Positions 44,884-53,744 of a stretch of 64,000 nucleotides of DNA are shown in pieces. The DNA comes from Motilibacter peucedani (lineage in GTDB: Bacteria > Actinomycetota > Actinomycetes > Motilibacterales > Motilibacteraceae). The first letter of the stretch is position 1; each line of letters starts with the position of its first letter. Location: NCBI RefSeq assembly GCF_003634695.1, contig NZ_RBWV01000011.1, forward strand, positions 62,001 through 126,000. Direction: 5' to 3'. Both the position numbers and the translations under genes were made by a program. The notes beneath the pieces were generated by a model. That model was not told the DNA's origin, did no database searches, and was given only the letters and a program-made list of their open reading frames with translations.

Positions 44884-45831
44884 ATGAAGGCAGTACGTTT
44901 CCACCAGTACGGCGGTCCTGAGGTCCTGGCGTTCGAGGACGCCGAGCAGCCCACCCCCGGCGCCGGGCAGGTCCGCATCCGGGTCGCCGCCACGTCGTTC
45001 AACGGCGTCGACGCCAACATCCGCGCCGGCTCCATGCAGGGACCGATCCCGGTCCAGCTGCCGCACATCCCGGGCATCGACGTGGCCGGGACGGTCGACG
45101 CGCTCGGTGCCGGCGTCGACACCGTCGCGGTCGGCGACGAGGTCGTCGGCTTCCTGCCGATGACCGAGGACGGGGCGGCGGCCGAGTACGTGCTGGCGCC
45201 GGCCGAGGTGCTGACCGGGGCGCCGAAGGGCGTCCCGCTGACCGACGCGGCGGCGCTGCCGATCGTCGGACTGACCGCGTGGCAGGCGCTCTTCGACCAC
45301 GGCGGCCTGACCGCCGGGCAGCGGGTCCTCGTCAACGGCGGCGGCGGAGCGGTCGGCGGCTACGCCGTGCAGCTCGCGAAGGAGGCCGGCGCCCACGTCA
45401 TCGCGGTCGCGGGGGCGAGCAGCGGCGTACGCGCCAGGGCTGCCGGCGCCGACGAGGTCGTCGACCACACCACCACGGAGGTGACGGCAGCGGTGACCGA
45501 GCCGGTCGACCTCGTCCTCAACCTCGCGCCCGTGACGCCCGACCAGCTGGCGGCGCTCCTGGCGCTGGTCCGCGACGGCGGCCGCCTCGTCAACACGACG
45601 GTCTGGATGCCGGCGCCGTCCGACGAGGCGCGCGGTGTGCGCGGCATCGACCTCTACGTCCGCAGCGACGCCGACCAGCTCGCCGACCTGGTCGCCCGCG
45701 TGAGCACCGGCGAGCTGCACATCGACGTCGCTGAGCGCGTCGCGCTGGCCGACCTCCCCGCGCTCCACGCCCGGGCCGCCGCCGGCGAGCTCCCCGGCAA
45801 GGTCGTCGTCGTCGCCCCCACCGCCAGCTGA
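44884..45831 (+). CDS. NADP-dependent quinone oxidoreductase-like (zinc-free MDR)
   Basis: A 315-residue medium-chain reductase without zinc ligands: KAVRFHQYGGPEVLAFEDAEQPTPGAGQVRIRVAATSFNGVDANIRAG at the N-terminus (split), then IPGIDVAGTVDALG, the nucleotide motif LVNGGGGAVGGYAVQLAKEAG and the C-terminal HARAAAGELPGKVVV. These enzymes reduce quinones or alpha,beta-unsaturated carbonyls with NADPH. It forms a unit with the NmrA-like gene 17 bases downstream, both probably under the MmyB-like regulator. The start follows no strong ribosome site. Confidence 0.9.
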   Translation: MKAVRFHQYGGPEVLAFEDAEQPTPGAGQVRIRVAATSFNGVDANIRAGSMQGPIPVQLPHIPGIDVAGTVDALGAGVDTVAVGDEVVGFLPMTEDGAAAEYVLAPAEVLTGAPKGVPLTDAAALPIVGLTAWQALFDHGGLTAGQRVLVNGGGGAVGGYAVQLAKEAGAHVIAVAGASSGVRARAAGADEVVDHTTTEVTAAVTEPVDLVLNLAPVTPDQLAALLALVRDGGRLVNTTVWMPAPSDEARGVRGIDLYVRSDADQLADLVARVSTGELHIDVAERVALADLPALHARAAAGELPGKVVVVAPTAS

Positions 45832-45848
45832 CCCAGAGAGGACATCGC

Positions 45849-46787
45849 ATGCCCGTCCAGCAGATCGTCACCGTCATCGGCGCGACCGGCACCCAGGGCG
45901 GCGCGGTGGCGCGCGCCCTCCTGGCCGACGGCACCTTCGCCGTGCGGGCAGTGACCCGCGACGCCACCTCGGCCAAGGCGCAGGCCCTGGCCGAGGGCGG
46001 CGCCGAGGTCGTCGAGGCGACCCTCGAGGACCAGGACAGCCTCCGCAAGGCCTTCGACGGCGCCTACGGCGCCTACCTCGTGACGCCGTTCTGGGAGCAC
46101 CGGTCCCCCGCGCGCGAGATCGACGAGGTGCGCAACCTCATCGGCGCCGCGCAGGCGGCGCAGATGCAGCACGTGCTGTGGTCGACGCTCGAGGACACCC
46201 GCGAGGTCATCGCGGACGACGACGACCGGATGCCGGTCCTCGGCGGCGACTACCGGGTGCCCCACTTCGACGTCAAGGGCGGCACTGCCGACGGCCTGTT
46301 CGCCGCCTCCGGTCTGTCGGTGACCTACCTGCTGATGTCGTTCTACTGGGACCAGCTCCTGGGCGATCTCAAGCCGCAGCGGGACCCGGACGGCGTCCTT
46401 GCCCTGCACCTGCCCGTCGGAGACGCTCCCGTCGCCGGCGTCGCCTCCGACGACATCGGCAGGTTCGTACTGCAGGTCCTGGAGCAGCCCGGCGACACCA
46501 TCGGCGCGACGGTCCCTGTGGTCAGCGACATCCTGACCGGCGAGCAGATGGCGGCTGCCTTCAGCACGGTGCTCGGCGAGCAGGTGGCCTACCGACCCCT
46601 CACGGCTGAGCAGTTCCGCGGCTCCGGGTTCCCGAGCGCCGACGAGCTCGGCAACATGTTCCAGTACTACGCGGAGTTCCCCGAGTCCTACAGCGGTCGC
46701 CGGGCCGTGGACAGCAGTGCCGCAGTCAACCCGCAGCGTTCGACGCTCACCGACTTCCTGGCCACCCACCGCAGGCAGCTCGCTTGA
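45849..46787 (+). CDS. NmrA/HSCARG-like NAD(P)-binding protein
   Basis: A 312-residue NmrA-family protein: IVTVIGATGTQGGAVARALLADG (NADP motif GxxGxxG), VVEATLEDQDSLRKAFDGAYGAYLVTPFWEH, LWSTLEDTREVI, YFDVKG-type Lys (here PHFDVKGG), VTYLLMSFYWDQLL. HSCARG-like proteins sense the NADPH/NADP ratio or act as azoreductase-like enzymes. Ribosome site GAGAGGA precedes the ATG. The end overlaps the convergent grpB-like gene by 41 bases. Paralogous in type to the protein at 0.7 kb but longer and intact. Confidence 0.88.
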   Translation: MPVQQIVTVIGATGTQGGAVARALLADGTFAVRAVTRDATSAKAQALAEGGAEVVEATLEDQDSLRKAFDGAYGAYLVTPFWEHRSPAREIDEVRNLIGAAQAAQMQHVLWSTLEDTREVIADDDDRMPVLGGDYRVPHFDVKGGTADGLFAASGLSVTYLLMSFYWDQLLGDLKPQRDPDGVLALHLPVGDAPVAGVASDDIGRFVLQVLEQPGDTIGATVPVVSDILTGEQMAAAFSTVLGEQVAYRPLTAEQFRGSGFPSADELGNMFQYYAEFPESYSGRRAVDSSAAVNPQRSTLTDFLATHRRQLA

Positions 46788-47319
46788 TCTCCTCGATGAC
46801 TGCAGTCTTGGCGTCGGCGTAGGCGTTCATGTCATCCCACTCCCGGCTCAGCAGGGTCCGCTTCGTGCTCTCGTAGAGGGCACGGTCCTCCTCGTGCGAG
46901 CGCAGGTGGTCGCGGAGGAGCAGGTACTCGCCCACCGCGGCGTCACCCCGGCCGTAGACGTGCACGTGCACGTCGCGCGCCGGGGTGCGCACGAGGCGGT
47001 GGCCCGGCTCGCGCACCCGGAGCACGTAGCCCGCTGCCAGCAGGGCGTCCAGGTAGTCCTCCTCGGCGGTGATGTCGTCGACCGCGACGACGATGTCGAC
47101 GATCGGCTTCGCCGCGAGGCCGGGTACGGCAGTCGACCCGATGTGCTCGACGTCGACATCCGCTGGTGCCAGGGCACGTCGGATGCGCCGCTCGTGCTCG
47201 CGGTAGACCACGGGCCAGCGCTCGTCGTAGTCGCGCAGCTGGAGCCGGAGCGGCTCGACACCACCCACCAGCTCGACGGTCGTGACGTCAGGACGGCGCG
47301 GCGTACGGCTGTCGTGCAC
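46747..47319 (-). CDS. GrpB/UPF0157 nucleotidyltransferase-like protein
   Basis: A 190-residue protein of the UPF0157/GrpB family: VELVGGVEPLRLQLRDYDERWPVVYREHERRIRRAL, DVEHIGSTAVPGLAAKPIVDIVVAV (the family core HxGSTAVPGLxAKPxxD, a nucleotidyltransferase-like GS motif), RDVHVHVYGRGDAAVGEYLLLRDHLR. Function unknown. Family proteins sometimes help tRNA or coenzyme A-related metabolism. GTG start; convergent with the NmrA gene and overlapping it by 41 bases. Confidence 0.88.
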   Translation of the reverse strand: MHDSRTPRRPDVTTVELVGGVEPLRLQLRDYDERWPVVYREHERRIRRALAPADVDVEHIGSTAVPGLAAKPIVDIVVAVDDITAEEDYLDALLAAGYVLRVREPGHRLVRTPARDVHVHVYGRGDAAVGEYLLLRDHLRSHEEDRALYESTKRTLLSREWDDMNAYADAKTAVIEEIKRAACGGWPGSR

Positions 47320-47349
47320 CGCGCCATCCTGGCACTGTCGGTCGGTGGC

Positions 47350-48648
47350 TCAGACCAGCCCCAGCCCGCGGCGCCCGGTCTCGTTGAGGTCCTCGGGCCG
47401 GAAGCGGTTGGGCCAGCTCTTCTCGTAGTCCTCCGCGGGGAAGTCGCTGGGGCTGGCGCCGGTGAGGAACGCCTCACGCACGTGGGCTGCGTAGGCCTCG
47501 TTGCGGGGGCACCAAGGCGCGGCCGGGATGTACATGACGTTGCCCCAGCCCTGCTGGTCGGTGACCGGGTCGACGCCGTGGATCATGTCGCGGTGCCACC
47601 AGACGCTGTCACCGGCCTGAACGTCAGGGATGCCGCAGACGGCCTGCATGAGCAGGGGGTGCCACTTCTCGTTGGCCGGGAAGACCTTGTTGACGGTGAC
47701 GCCGCACATGTCGTCGTCCGGGACGTCGGAGAGCAGCGGACGCAGCATGAGGTATGCCATGGCCTCAGGGATCGGCACGGTGTGCAGGACGCCCTGGTCG
47801 TGGGCCATGTCTGACAGCGCAGTCCAGCCCTGGAAGGTGCGGAACGCCGAGCACATCGTCGTGCCCGGGAACTGTGGACCGACGGTACGGTGCGCCGCGT
47901 CCCACGGGTCGTACTGCTCAACCGTGCCGTCGAACACGTGCCTGAACGCCAGCTGGTTCTCCTCGGTCATCCACAGGTCGAGGGTGCCGGGGTCGAGGTG
48001 GGTGCCGAGCCCGCCGGAGTCGGCGCCCGGCGGGCGGCGGCGGATGCGGTCGGGGTAGAGCGAGTCGCGGTCCGCGTCGAACCACTGCACACCTTCGGAC
48101 TCGCTGGTCCACTGGGCGTTCAGCAAGCTCTGCACGCGAGCCATGCGCTCGCTCTGGCGTGCCTGCATCTGCGCGGGTGACCAGTAGATGGGGTAGATCT
48201 CGGGCCTCGAGCCGACACTGCCGAAGAAGTCGTCGCCGGGGCCGCGATAGTCCTTGAAGAAGGCGTTGCTCTCGACGTAGTCGAGGATGCCCCGATCCCA
48301 GGCGAGTGCCTGCTCTCGCGGGAAGTGGCCACGCACGACCACGCAACCGCGCCGGTACAGGAGGTCGAGCTGCTCGGGCGAGACGGTGCCGGCCTCGATG
48401 TCCGCGTAGTCGATGACCGGCCAGACCTGCTCGCCCCGCGCCTTGGCCGCAGCGATCTCCTCGACCCGCTCGCGCAGTCGCTCCTCCACGACGGCGAAGA
48501 CCTGCTCCACCGTGCGACCGGACGCCTCGATCCGCGCTCGCAACGCCACCTTGACCTCCCGGATCGCGCCGGGGAGGTCGTCCGGCGTCGTCTCCCAGTG
48601 CGGCAGCGCCGGCAGGGCGTCGGTAGGCGGTGTCTCGGTGACGGTCAT
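47350..48648 (-). CDS. DUF1479 (YbiU-like) iron/2-oxoglutarate oxygenase-like protein
   Basis: A 432-residue protein of the DUF1479 family, as E. coli YbiU. The likely metal site is GTHLDPGTLDLW (His-x-Asp) and WHRDMIHGVDP with the distal His. Also conserved: CVVVRGHFPREQALAWD, YWSPAQMQARQSERMARVQSLLNAQW, AFRTFQGWTALSDMA. Substrate unknown; relatives of YbiU are inferred oxygenases of small organic acids. Divergent from a ROK regulator with which it shares an inverted operator pair. The ribosome site is a GGAGGAGC tract before ATG 48648. Confidence 0.85.
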   Translation of the reverse strand: MTVTETPPTDALPALPHWETTPDDLPGAIREVKVALRARIEASGRTVEQVFAVVEERLRERVEEIAAAKARGEQVWPVIDYADIEAGTVSPEQLDLLYRRGCVVVRGHFPREQALAWDRGILDYVESNAFFKDYRGPGDDFFGSVGSRPEIYPIYWSPAQMQARQSERMARVQSLLNAQWTSESEGVQWFDADRDSLYPDRIRRRPPGADSGGLGTHLDPGTLDLWMTEENQLAFRHVFDGTVEQYDPWDAAHRTVGPQFPGTTMCSAFRTFQGWTALSDMAHDQGVLHTVPIPEAMAYLMLRPLLSDVPDDDMCGVTVNKVFPANEKWHPLLMQAVCGIPDVQAGDSVWWHRDMIHGVDPVTDQQGWGNVMYIPAAPWCPRNEAYAAHVREAFLTGASPSDFPAEDYEKSWPNRFRPEDLNETGRRGLGLV

Positions 48649-48661
48649 CAGGAGCTCCTCC

Positions 48662-48724
48662 AGTTAGGACTCTTTACTGGTCCAACCGTAGCCGGTGCCG
48701 ACGTTCCAGGCAAGAGTCCTGACT
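48662..48724. promoter_or_regulatory. Inverted operator pair AAGAGTCCTRACT between DUF1479 and ROK genes
   Basis: AAGAGTCCTGACT runs rightward at 48712-48724, and its near-perfect copy AAGAGTCCTAACT runs leftward at 48674-48662; 12 of 13 positions agree and the centres are 50 bp apart. Each copy points to the gene it precedes. Such symmetry suggests that the ROK protein represses both its own gene and the oxygenase gene. Confidence 0.65.
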
Positions 48725-48735
48725 AGACTCCCTCC

Positions 48736-49875
48736 GTGTCTGCGACCAAGCCCTCGCTGGCGCTGCTGCGGTCGCTCAGCGACGAGCACGTGCTGCACGC
48801 TGTGATGACGGGCGGCGCGGCGACGCGGGCCCAGCTGGCCACCGCCACGGGCCTGTCGAAGCCGACGGTGTCCCAGAGCGTGCAGCGCCTCGCTGACGCC
48901 GGCGTGCTGCGCGACACCGGCGACCGCACCACAGGTCGCGGCGGCGTGGGCGTCTACTACGCGCTCGCTGACGAGCTGGGCACGGCCCTGGCCGTCAGCA
49001 TCGCGCCGGGCTCGGTCGTGGTGGAGTCGCTCGACGCGTACGGCCACGTCCTGCGCACGACGAGCACGCCTCTCACCCACCCCGTCGGACCGGACGAGGT
49101 GGCTCGAGGGCTGGCCTCGGCAGCCGGCCGCGCGAGCGTCGGCCTGGCTCCCGTACGCACGGTGTCGGTCAGCGCCGCCGACCCGGTCGACCGGACGTCA
49201 GGGCGCCTGGTGCACCTGCCTGACGCACCTTTCCTCGTCGGCGAGCTCGACCCGGTAGCCGTCCTGAGCGACGTGGCGGCAGGCGCAGTGGTGACCGTCG
49301 ACAACGACGTCAACTGGGCCGCTCGGGCCGAGCGCGACGCGCGCACCGGCGCCGAGGCCCAGGACTTCGTCTACCTCTACCTCGGTGAGGGCGTCGGCCT
49401 CGGGGTGGTGAGCGACGGAGAGGTACGCCGTGGTTTCCGCGGCTTCGCAGGTGAGGTCGCGCACGTCGTCACCACCGGGCCCGACGGCTCAGCCATGGCG
49501 TTCACCGAAGTGTTCCGGGACCTGGACCTGCGCCTGCCGGACTCCAGCGCGATCGATGTCACCGCCCTCGTGGCGATCGTCCACGCTGGAGGCGGAGGAG
49601 ACAGGGGGGTCACCCGCTCCCTCGGGCGGGCCGTGGCCGGAGTCGTGGCTGCCGCCGTCGCCCTGCTCGACCCTGCCTGGGTCGTGGTCGGCGGGCCGTG
49701 GGGCAGTGACGAGGCCGTCTTCCGCGCCCTCGGCGAGCACGTGCGACGGCTGACACGGCCGGTGACGTTCGAGCGCGCGCGCCAGGTCCGCGACGCGTCC
49801 CTCACTGGCGCCCGTCACCAGGCCCTCGCCGACCTCCGCGCCGGCATCGTCGCGGAGGCGGCTGCCAGGGACTGA
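48736..49875 (+). CDS. ROK-family transcriptional regulator
   Basis: A 379-residue regulator: winged HTH (AATRAQLATATGLSKPTVSQSVQRLADAGVLRDTG) followed by the ROK fold (VVTVDNDVNWAARAERDA, FVYLYLGEGVGLGVVSDGEVRRGFRGFAGEVAHV). The usual CxCGxxGC zinc motif after GExxH is absent (GEVAHVVTTGPDGSAMAF), so it is unlikely to be a sugar kinase and may recognise a different ligand from the usual NagC/Mlc effectors. It probably controls the divergent DUF1479 gene. GTG start. Confidence 0.87.
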   Translation: MSATKPSLALLRSLSDEHVLHAVMTGGAATRAQLATATGLSKPTVSQSVQRLADAGVLRDTGDRTTGRGGVGVYYALADELGTALAVSIAPGSVVVESLDAYGHVLRTTSTPLTHPVGPDEVARGLASAAGRASVGLAPVRTVSVSAADPVDRTSGRLVHLPDAPFLVGELDPVAVLSDVAAGAVVTVDNDVNWAARAERDARTGAEAQDFVYLYLGEGVGLGVVSDGEVRRGFRGFAGEVAHVVTTGPDGSAMAFTEVFRDLDLRLPDSSAIDVTALVAIVHAGGGGDRGVTRSLGRAVAGVVAAAVALLDPAWVVVGGPWGSDEAVFRALGEHVRRLTRPVTFERARQVRDASLTGARHQALADLRAGIVAEAAARD

Positions 49876-49905
49876 GCGACCTCCGCCCCGCCCTGCCGAC
49901 CGGAG

Positions 49906-50565
49906 CTACTGACCCAGGTTCGTGAGCAGGCTGACGGCGACCGCGATCACCACCGTCCCGAACAGGTAGGAGAGCAGGGCGTGGCCCAGGCCCACCTTGC
50001 GCAGCCCGCGGCTGGTGAACCCGTCGTCGGCCACCGCGTACGACATCCCGACCGTGAACGCGAGGTAGGCGAAGTCGCTGTAGGCGGGCGGGTCCTCCTG
50101 CGAGAAGTCGATGCCGCCGTCGCCACCGGCGAAGTAGAGGCGTGCGTACTTCAGTGCGAAGACGGTGTTGACCAGCGCCCAGGACACGATGGCGTCGAGG
50201 ACGCATAGCAGGACGGTCACCACCCCGACCGCGTCGTGCCGGGCCGCGCCGACCAAGGCCTGCACGACCGCGGCGAGGCTGGCGACTGCTGCCGCGAGGA
50301 CCATGCCGTCGGTGGCTCGGGTGCTGCCCTCGTCCTCGGCCAGGCGCTTCGTGCCCCGGTGGTCCTGCGGCCAGCTGATCCGCCACACCCACACCAGCAC
50401 CGCAGAGGCGCCACTGCCCCAGCCCACCAGGACGGCGAGCTGGGGCAGACCGAGCGCTGCCACGACCGCGCCCACCACGACCCCGCCCGCGAGCGACAGC
50501 AACAGCCGGCGGGAGGACAGGATCCGGCGCCCCGACGTGCGTGGCCGCTCCCGGACGTAGCTCAC
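49906..50565 (-). CDS. DUF1345 membrane protein
   Basis: A 219-residue protein with five hydrophobic helices: LLLSLAGGVVVGAVVAALGL, LAVLVGWGSGASAVLVWVWR, VLAAAVASLAAVVQALVG, VVTVLLCVLDAIVSWALVNTVFALKYARLYF and GTVVIAVAVSLLTNLG. The motif FSQEDPPAYSDFAYLAFTVGMSYAVAD is the DUF1345 signature. The function is unknown. GTG 50565 overlaps the stop of the DJ-1 gene, so it is the last gene of the dehydrogenase-DJ-1 operon and may be a membrane partner. Confidence 0.87.
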   Translation of the reverse strand: MSYVRERPRTSGRRILSSRRLLLSLAGGVVVGAVVAALGLPQLAVLVGWGSGASAVLVWVWRISWPQDHRGTKRLAEDEGSTRATDGMVLAAAVASLAAVVQALVGAARHDAVGVVTVLLCVLDAIVSWALVNTVFALKYARLYFAGGDGGIDFSQEDPPAYSDFAYLAFTVGMSYAVADDGFTSRGLRKVGLGHALLSYLFGTVVIAVAVSLLTNLGQ

Positions 50566-51110
50566 GCGCGCTCCGCGAACTCCTGCACGATGCGGTCGCA
50601 GAAGGCCGGCAGGTCGTCGGGCGACCGGCTCGTGGTGATGTTCCCGTCGGTGACGACCGGCTCGTCGACGACCTCCGCCCCGGCGTTGTGCAGGTCGGTG
50701 CGCAGGCTGGGGAAGGAGGTCAGCCGACGACCGCTGACCACGCCGGCCTCGACCAGCGACCACGGTCCGTGGCAGATCGAGGCGACGGGCTTGCCTGACT
50801 CGACGAAGCTCCGCACGAACTGGACTGCTGTGGGCTCCATCCGCAGCTTGTCCGGGTTCACCGTGCCTCCTGGCAGGAGCAGGGCGTCGTACTCGTCCAC
50901 GGACGCACTGCCCACAAGCCGATCGACGCCGAAGCTGCCCGCGTCCTCGAGGTCGTTGTTCCGCGCCGCTACCTCGCCGTCCCTGATCGACAGGACCTCC
51001 GTGCTCGCCCCTGCGTCGTCGAGCGCTCGACGAGGCTCCTCCAGCTCGACGCGTTCCACACCGTCGGCTGCCAGGATGGCGACACGCCGGCCTTCCAACC
51101 GCCCAGCCAT
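50562..51110 (-). CDS. DJ-1/PfpI-family protein (class I glutamine amidotransferase-like)
   Basis: A 182-residue PfpI/DJ-1 protein: RRVAILAADGVERVELEEPRRALDDAG, DALLLPGGTVNPDKLR, and the nucleophile elbow ASICHGPWSLVEAG with the catalytic Cys. Members act as stress-protective deglycases, glyoxalases or proteases on methylglyoxal-type damage. It starts directly behind the formaldehyde-dehydrogenase-like gene, which supports aldehyde or glyoxal detoxification. A paralogue is at 59.6 kb. Confidence 0.9.
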   Translation of the reverse strand: MAGRLEGRRVAILAADGVERVELEEPRRALDDAGASTEVLSIRDGEVAARNNDLEDAGSFGVDRLVGSASVDEYDALLLPGGTVNPDKLRMEPTAVQFVRSFVESGKPVASICHGPWSLVEAGVVSGRRLTSFPSLRTDLHNAGAEVVDEPVVTDGNITTSRSPDDLPAFCDRIVQEFAERA

Positions 51111-52265
51111 TCAGGCGCCTGACATCTGGGGCTTGAGGACGACCTTCGTCCAGCCGTCGTCGCGGTTGTCGAAGTGCTCGTAGGCCTCCGGGGCCCGCTC
51201 GAGCGGCAGCTGGTGGCTGACGATGAAGGAGGGTTCCGCCTTCCCGGCGGCGATCAGGTCGCGCAGCTGGCGGTTGTACTTCTTCACCGGTGCCTGCCCG
51301 CTCCCGATGTGCTGGCCCTTGAACCAGAACATGCCGTAGTCGAAGGCGAGCTTGCCCTGCTTGGCCAGCTCGTCCTTGCCGCCGGGGTCCTGCGGCACGA
51401 AGACACCGACGTTGCCGATCCTGCCCGTGAAGCGCACGGACGCGACGAGCCGGTTCATCGTCTGGTTCGGCTGCTCCTCGCCGTCAGGCTCGTGCGCCTG
51501 GTAGCCGACGCACTCGCAGCCGTTGTCGGCTCCGAGCCCCATCGTCTGGTCGAGCACGGCCTGGACAGGGTCGACCTTCGAGTCGTCGATGGCGATGGCG
51601 CCGATGGACTCGGCCAGGCGCAGCCGGTCGGGGTGCCGGTCCACCACCATCACCTTGCTGGCTCCCCGGATGGTCGCCGAGAGCGCTGCCATCAGCCCGA
51701 CCGGGCCGGCGCCGTAGATGACCGTCTGGTCCCCGGGCTGCACACCGGCCAGTTCGGTGGCGTGGTATCCGGTGGGGAAGATGTCAGCCAGCATCACGTA
51801 GTCCGCGGACTTCTCGTCGGCGTCCTCCCCCAGGCGCAGGCAGTTGAAGTCACCCCACGGCACGCGCAGCAGCTCCGCCTGCCCCCCTGCCCAGGGGCCC
51901 ATGTCGGCGAACCCGTAGGCGGCGCCGGCCCACTCCTTCTTCGGCTGTGCGGTCAGGCAGTAGTTGGTGAGCCCTCGTTCACAGTTCTTGCAGTGCCCAC
52001 AAGCGATGTTGAACGGAAGGACGACGTGGTCGCCGACCTGGACCTTGTCCACGCCGTCGCCGACCGCGATGACCTCGCCCATGTTCTCGTGCCCGAACCA
52101 GCGACCGGCCTCGAAGTCGGTCCGGCCCTCGTACATGTGCAGGTCCGAACCGCAGATGTTGGTCGTGGTGATCCGCACCAGGACATCGGTCGAGCGCTCG
52201 ATGCGGGCATCGGGCACGTCCTGGACGCTGACCTTGCGCGGGCCCTCGTAGACGACTGCTCTCAT
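51111..52265 (-). CDS. Zinc-dependent alcohol dehydrogenase, glutathione-independent formaldehyde-dehydrogenase-like
   Basis: A 384-residue MDR enzyme. Catalytic zinc: NICGSDLHMYEG and WFGHENMGEV; structural zinc: CGHCKNCERGLTNYC; NAD-binding YGAGPVGLMAALSATIRGASKVMVVDRHPDRL. The long C-terminal insertion (ECVGYQAHEPDGEEQPNQTMNRLV) is characteristic of glutathione-independent formaldehyde dehydrogenases (PFDH). It probably oxidises formaldehyde or related aldehydes, or dismutates them with bound NAD. First gene of the operon with DJ-1 and DUF1345; a 24-bp dyad lies 95 bp upstream. Confidence 0.92.
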   Translation of the reverse strand: MRAVVYEGPRKVSVQDVPDARIERSTDVLVRITTTNICGSDLHMYEGRTDFEAGRWFGHENMGEVIAVGDGVDKVQVGDHVVLPFNIACGHCKNCERGLTNYCLTAQPKKEWAGAAYGFADMGPWAGGQAELLRVPWGDFNCLRLGEDADEKSADYVMLADIFPTGYHATELAGVQPGDQTVIYGAGPVGLMAALSATIRGASKVMVVDRHPDRLRLAESIGAIAIDDSKVDPVQAVLDQTMGLGADNGCECVGYQAHEPDGEEQPNQTMNRLVASVRFTGRIGNVGVFVPQDPGGKDELAKQGKLAFDYGMFWFKGQHIGSGQAPVKKYNRQLRDLIAAGKAEPSFIVSHQLPLERAPEAYEHFDNRDDGWTKVVLKPQMSGA

Positions 52266-52348
52266 GCTGTGACCTCGCTCTGCGGAGGTGTCGCCGGTCC
52301 TTGTGCCGACGGCGGTGTCCTCATCTGACACCGGGCGCGAGCAGCGGC

Positions 52349-52372
52349 GGTATCGGCAGACCTGCCCATCCC
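52349..52372. promoter_or_regulatory. 24-bp dyad, copy A (arms GGTATCGGCAG / CTGCCCATCCC)
   Basis: Two 11-bp arms around a 2-base AC centre; 9 of 11 arm positions are symmetric. Centre is 95 bp upstream of the formaldehyde-dehydrogenase start and 54 bp upstream of the DUF2254 start, so it lies in a divergent promoter region. It matches copies B and C closely. Confidence 0.65.
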
Positions 52373-52413
52373 GCGGGCGGCGGGCCCTTCGTCGGACGGG
52401 GTAGTCCCCTCGC

Positions 52414-53744
52414 ATGACCTTGTTGCGACTGCAGCGCTTCGTCCGCACCAGCATGTGGCTCCGTCCGCTCGGCTGCCTGGGGGCAGGCGTCCTGGCCGCC
52501 GTCGCCACGCTCGCCTGGACCGTGCGACGGACTACGGGCTCGTCCCGCAGAGCGTGACCGGGACACCGTCCGACGCGCAGACGATCCTCTCGTCCTTCGC
52601 CACGGCGATGGTGTCGCTGACCTCGCTCGTCCTCACGGTCACGCTGGTGGCGGTCCAGCTGGCGATGGGCCAGTTCTCGCCCCGCATCGTCGGAGCACTG
52701 CTGGCAGACCGCTGGAGCCAGCTGGCGAGCGGCCTGTTCGGCGCGAGCTTCGTGGTCGCGGTGCTGACCCTCAGGGAGATCCACGACTCCGGGGACGGGA
52801 CGGTCCCAGGTGTCTCGGTGCTGCTGTCCTACGCGCTCATGCTCGCGAGCATCGTGGTCCTGGTGCTCTACGTGCACCACGCCGGCCAGGGCCTGCGCGT
52901 CGCGGGGCTGATCGACCTCGTGGGCGACCGCACCAGGGAGATCATCGTCCGGACGCACGGCGACCCACCGGCCACCAGCGCCACGGACGTGATCGCCGCC
53001 CCTGAGCCCGGCAACGTGACGCGCGTCGACCGCGCGGCGCTGGTCGCCGCCGCCCGACGAGCCGACTGCCTGCTGGAGCTGGTGCCCGTGGTGGGCGACT
53101 TCGTCGTCGGCGGTGCCCCGCTGCTCCGCGTGCACCAGCGGCCCGGCTGGGCGGGTGCCGGCGCGCCGGGACGCATCGGTGCTGCGGAGCTCACCCGTCA
53201 CGTCCTCCTCGGCGGAGAGCGGGTGCACACCGAGGACCTGGCGTACGGGTTCCGCAAGCTCGTCGACATCGCCGTGCGGTCCGTCGCGCAGCCGTTCAAC
53301 GACCCGACGACGGCGGTCCAGGCGCTGCACCGGTTGCACGACCCCCTGCGCCAGCTGGCCCCCCGCCCCCTCCCGGGCGGTGAGCACCGGGACGAGGACG
53401 GCGTCGTGCGCCTGGTCGAGCGGGTCATGAGCTGGGACGGCTACGTGCGGTTGGCGTTCGACGAGGTCCGCCTGGCCGGGGCGTCGGAACCACAGGTCAC
53501 CAGGAGGATCTGCGCCGCGCTCGACGACCTCAGGAGCGTCGCACCGCCGCACCGGCAGGAACCGTTGGAGCGTCAGCTCCGCCTGCTTGAGGCGGCTGTC
53601 CGCCGCACCTACGAGGACGAGGAGGACGCAGTCGCAGCGCTCACCCCGGACACCGAGGGCATCGGGTCAGGAGCAGACGTCACCGTGGCGGCTACGCAGA
53701 CGGACGGAACACCGCACGGACGCACCCGTCCTCCTTCTCCTTGA
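52414..53744 (+). pseudogene. DUF2254 membrane protein gene with frameshift
   Basis: The natural start is ATG 52414, in a frame reading RLQRFVRTSMWLRPLGCLGAGVLAAVATLAWTV, a typical DUF2254 N-terminus, but that frame ends in about 14 more codons. From about 52515 the frame one base over carries the rest of the family: DRATDYGLVPQSVTGTPSDAQTILSSFATAM, LVLTVTLVAVQLAMGQFSPRIV, ASFVVAVLTLREIHD and a soluble tail up to 53744. A single deleted base between about 52515 and 52530 would restore one gene of about 440 residues. Family function unknown. The 3' end overlaps the convergent dehydrogenase by 53 bases. Confidence 0.72.

Noticed and set aside
52349-52372. Reading the 24-bp dyad as a DosR/DevR box
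   Set aside because: The DosR consensus (GGGACTTTNGTCCC-type) does not match the GGTATSGGCAG arms.
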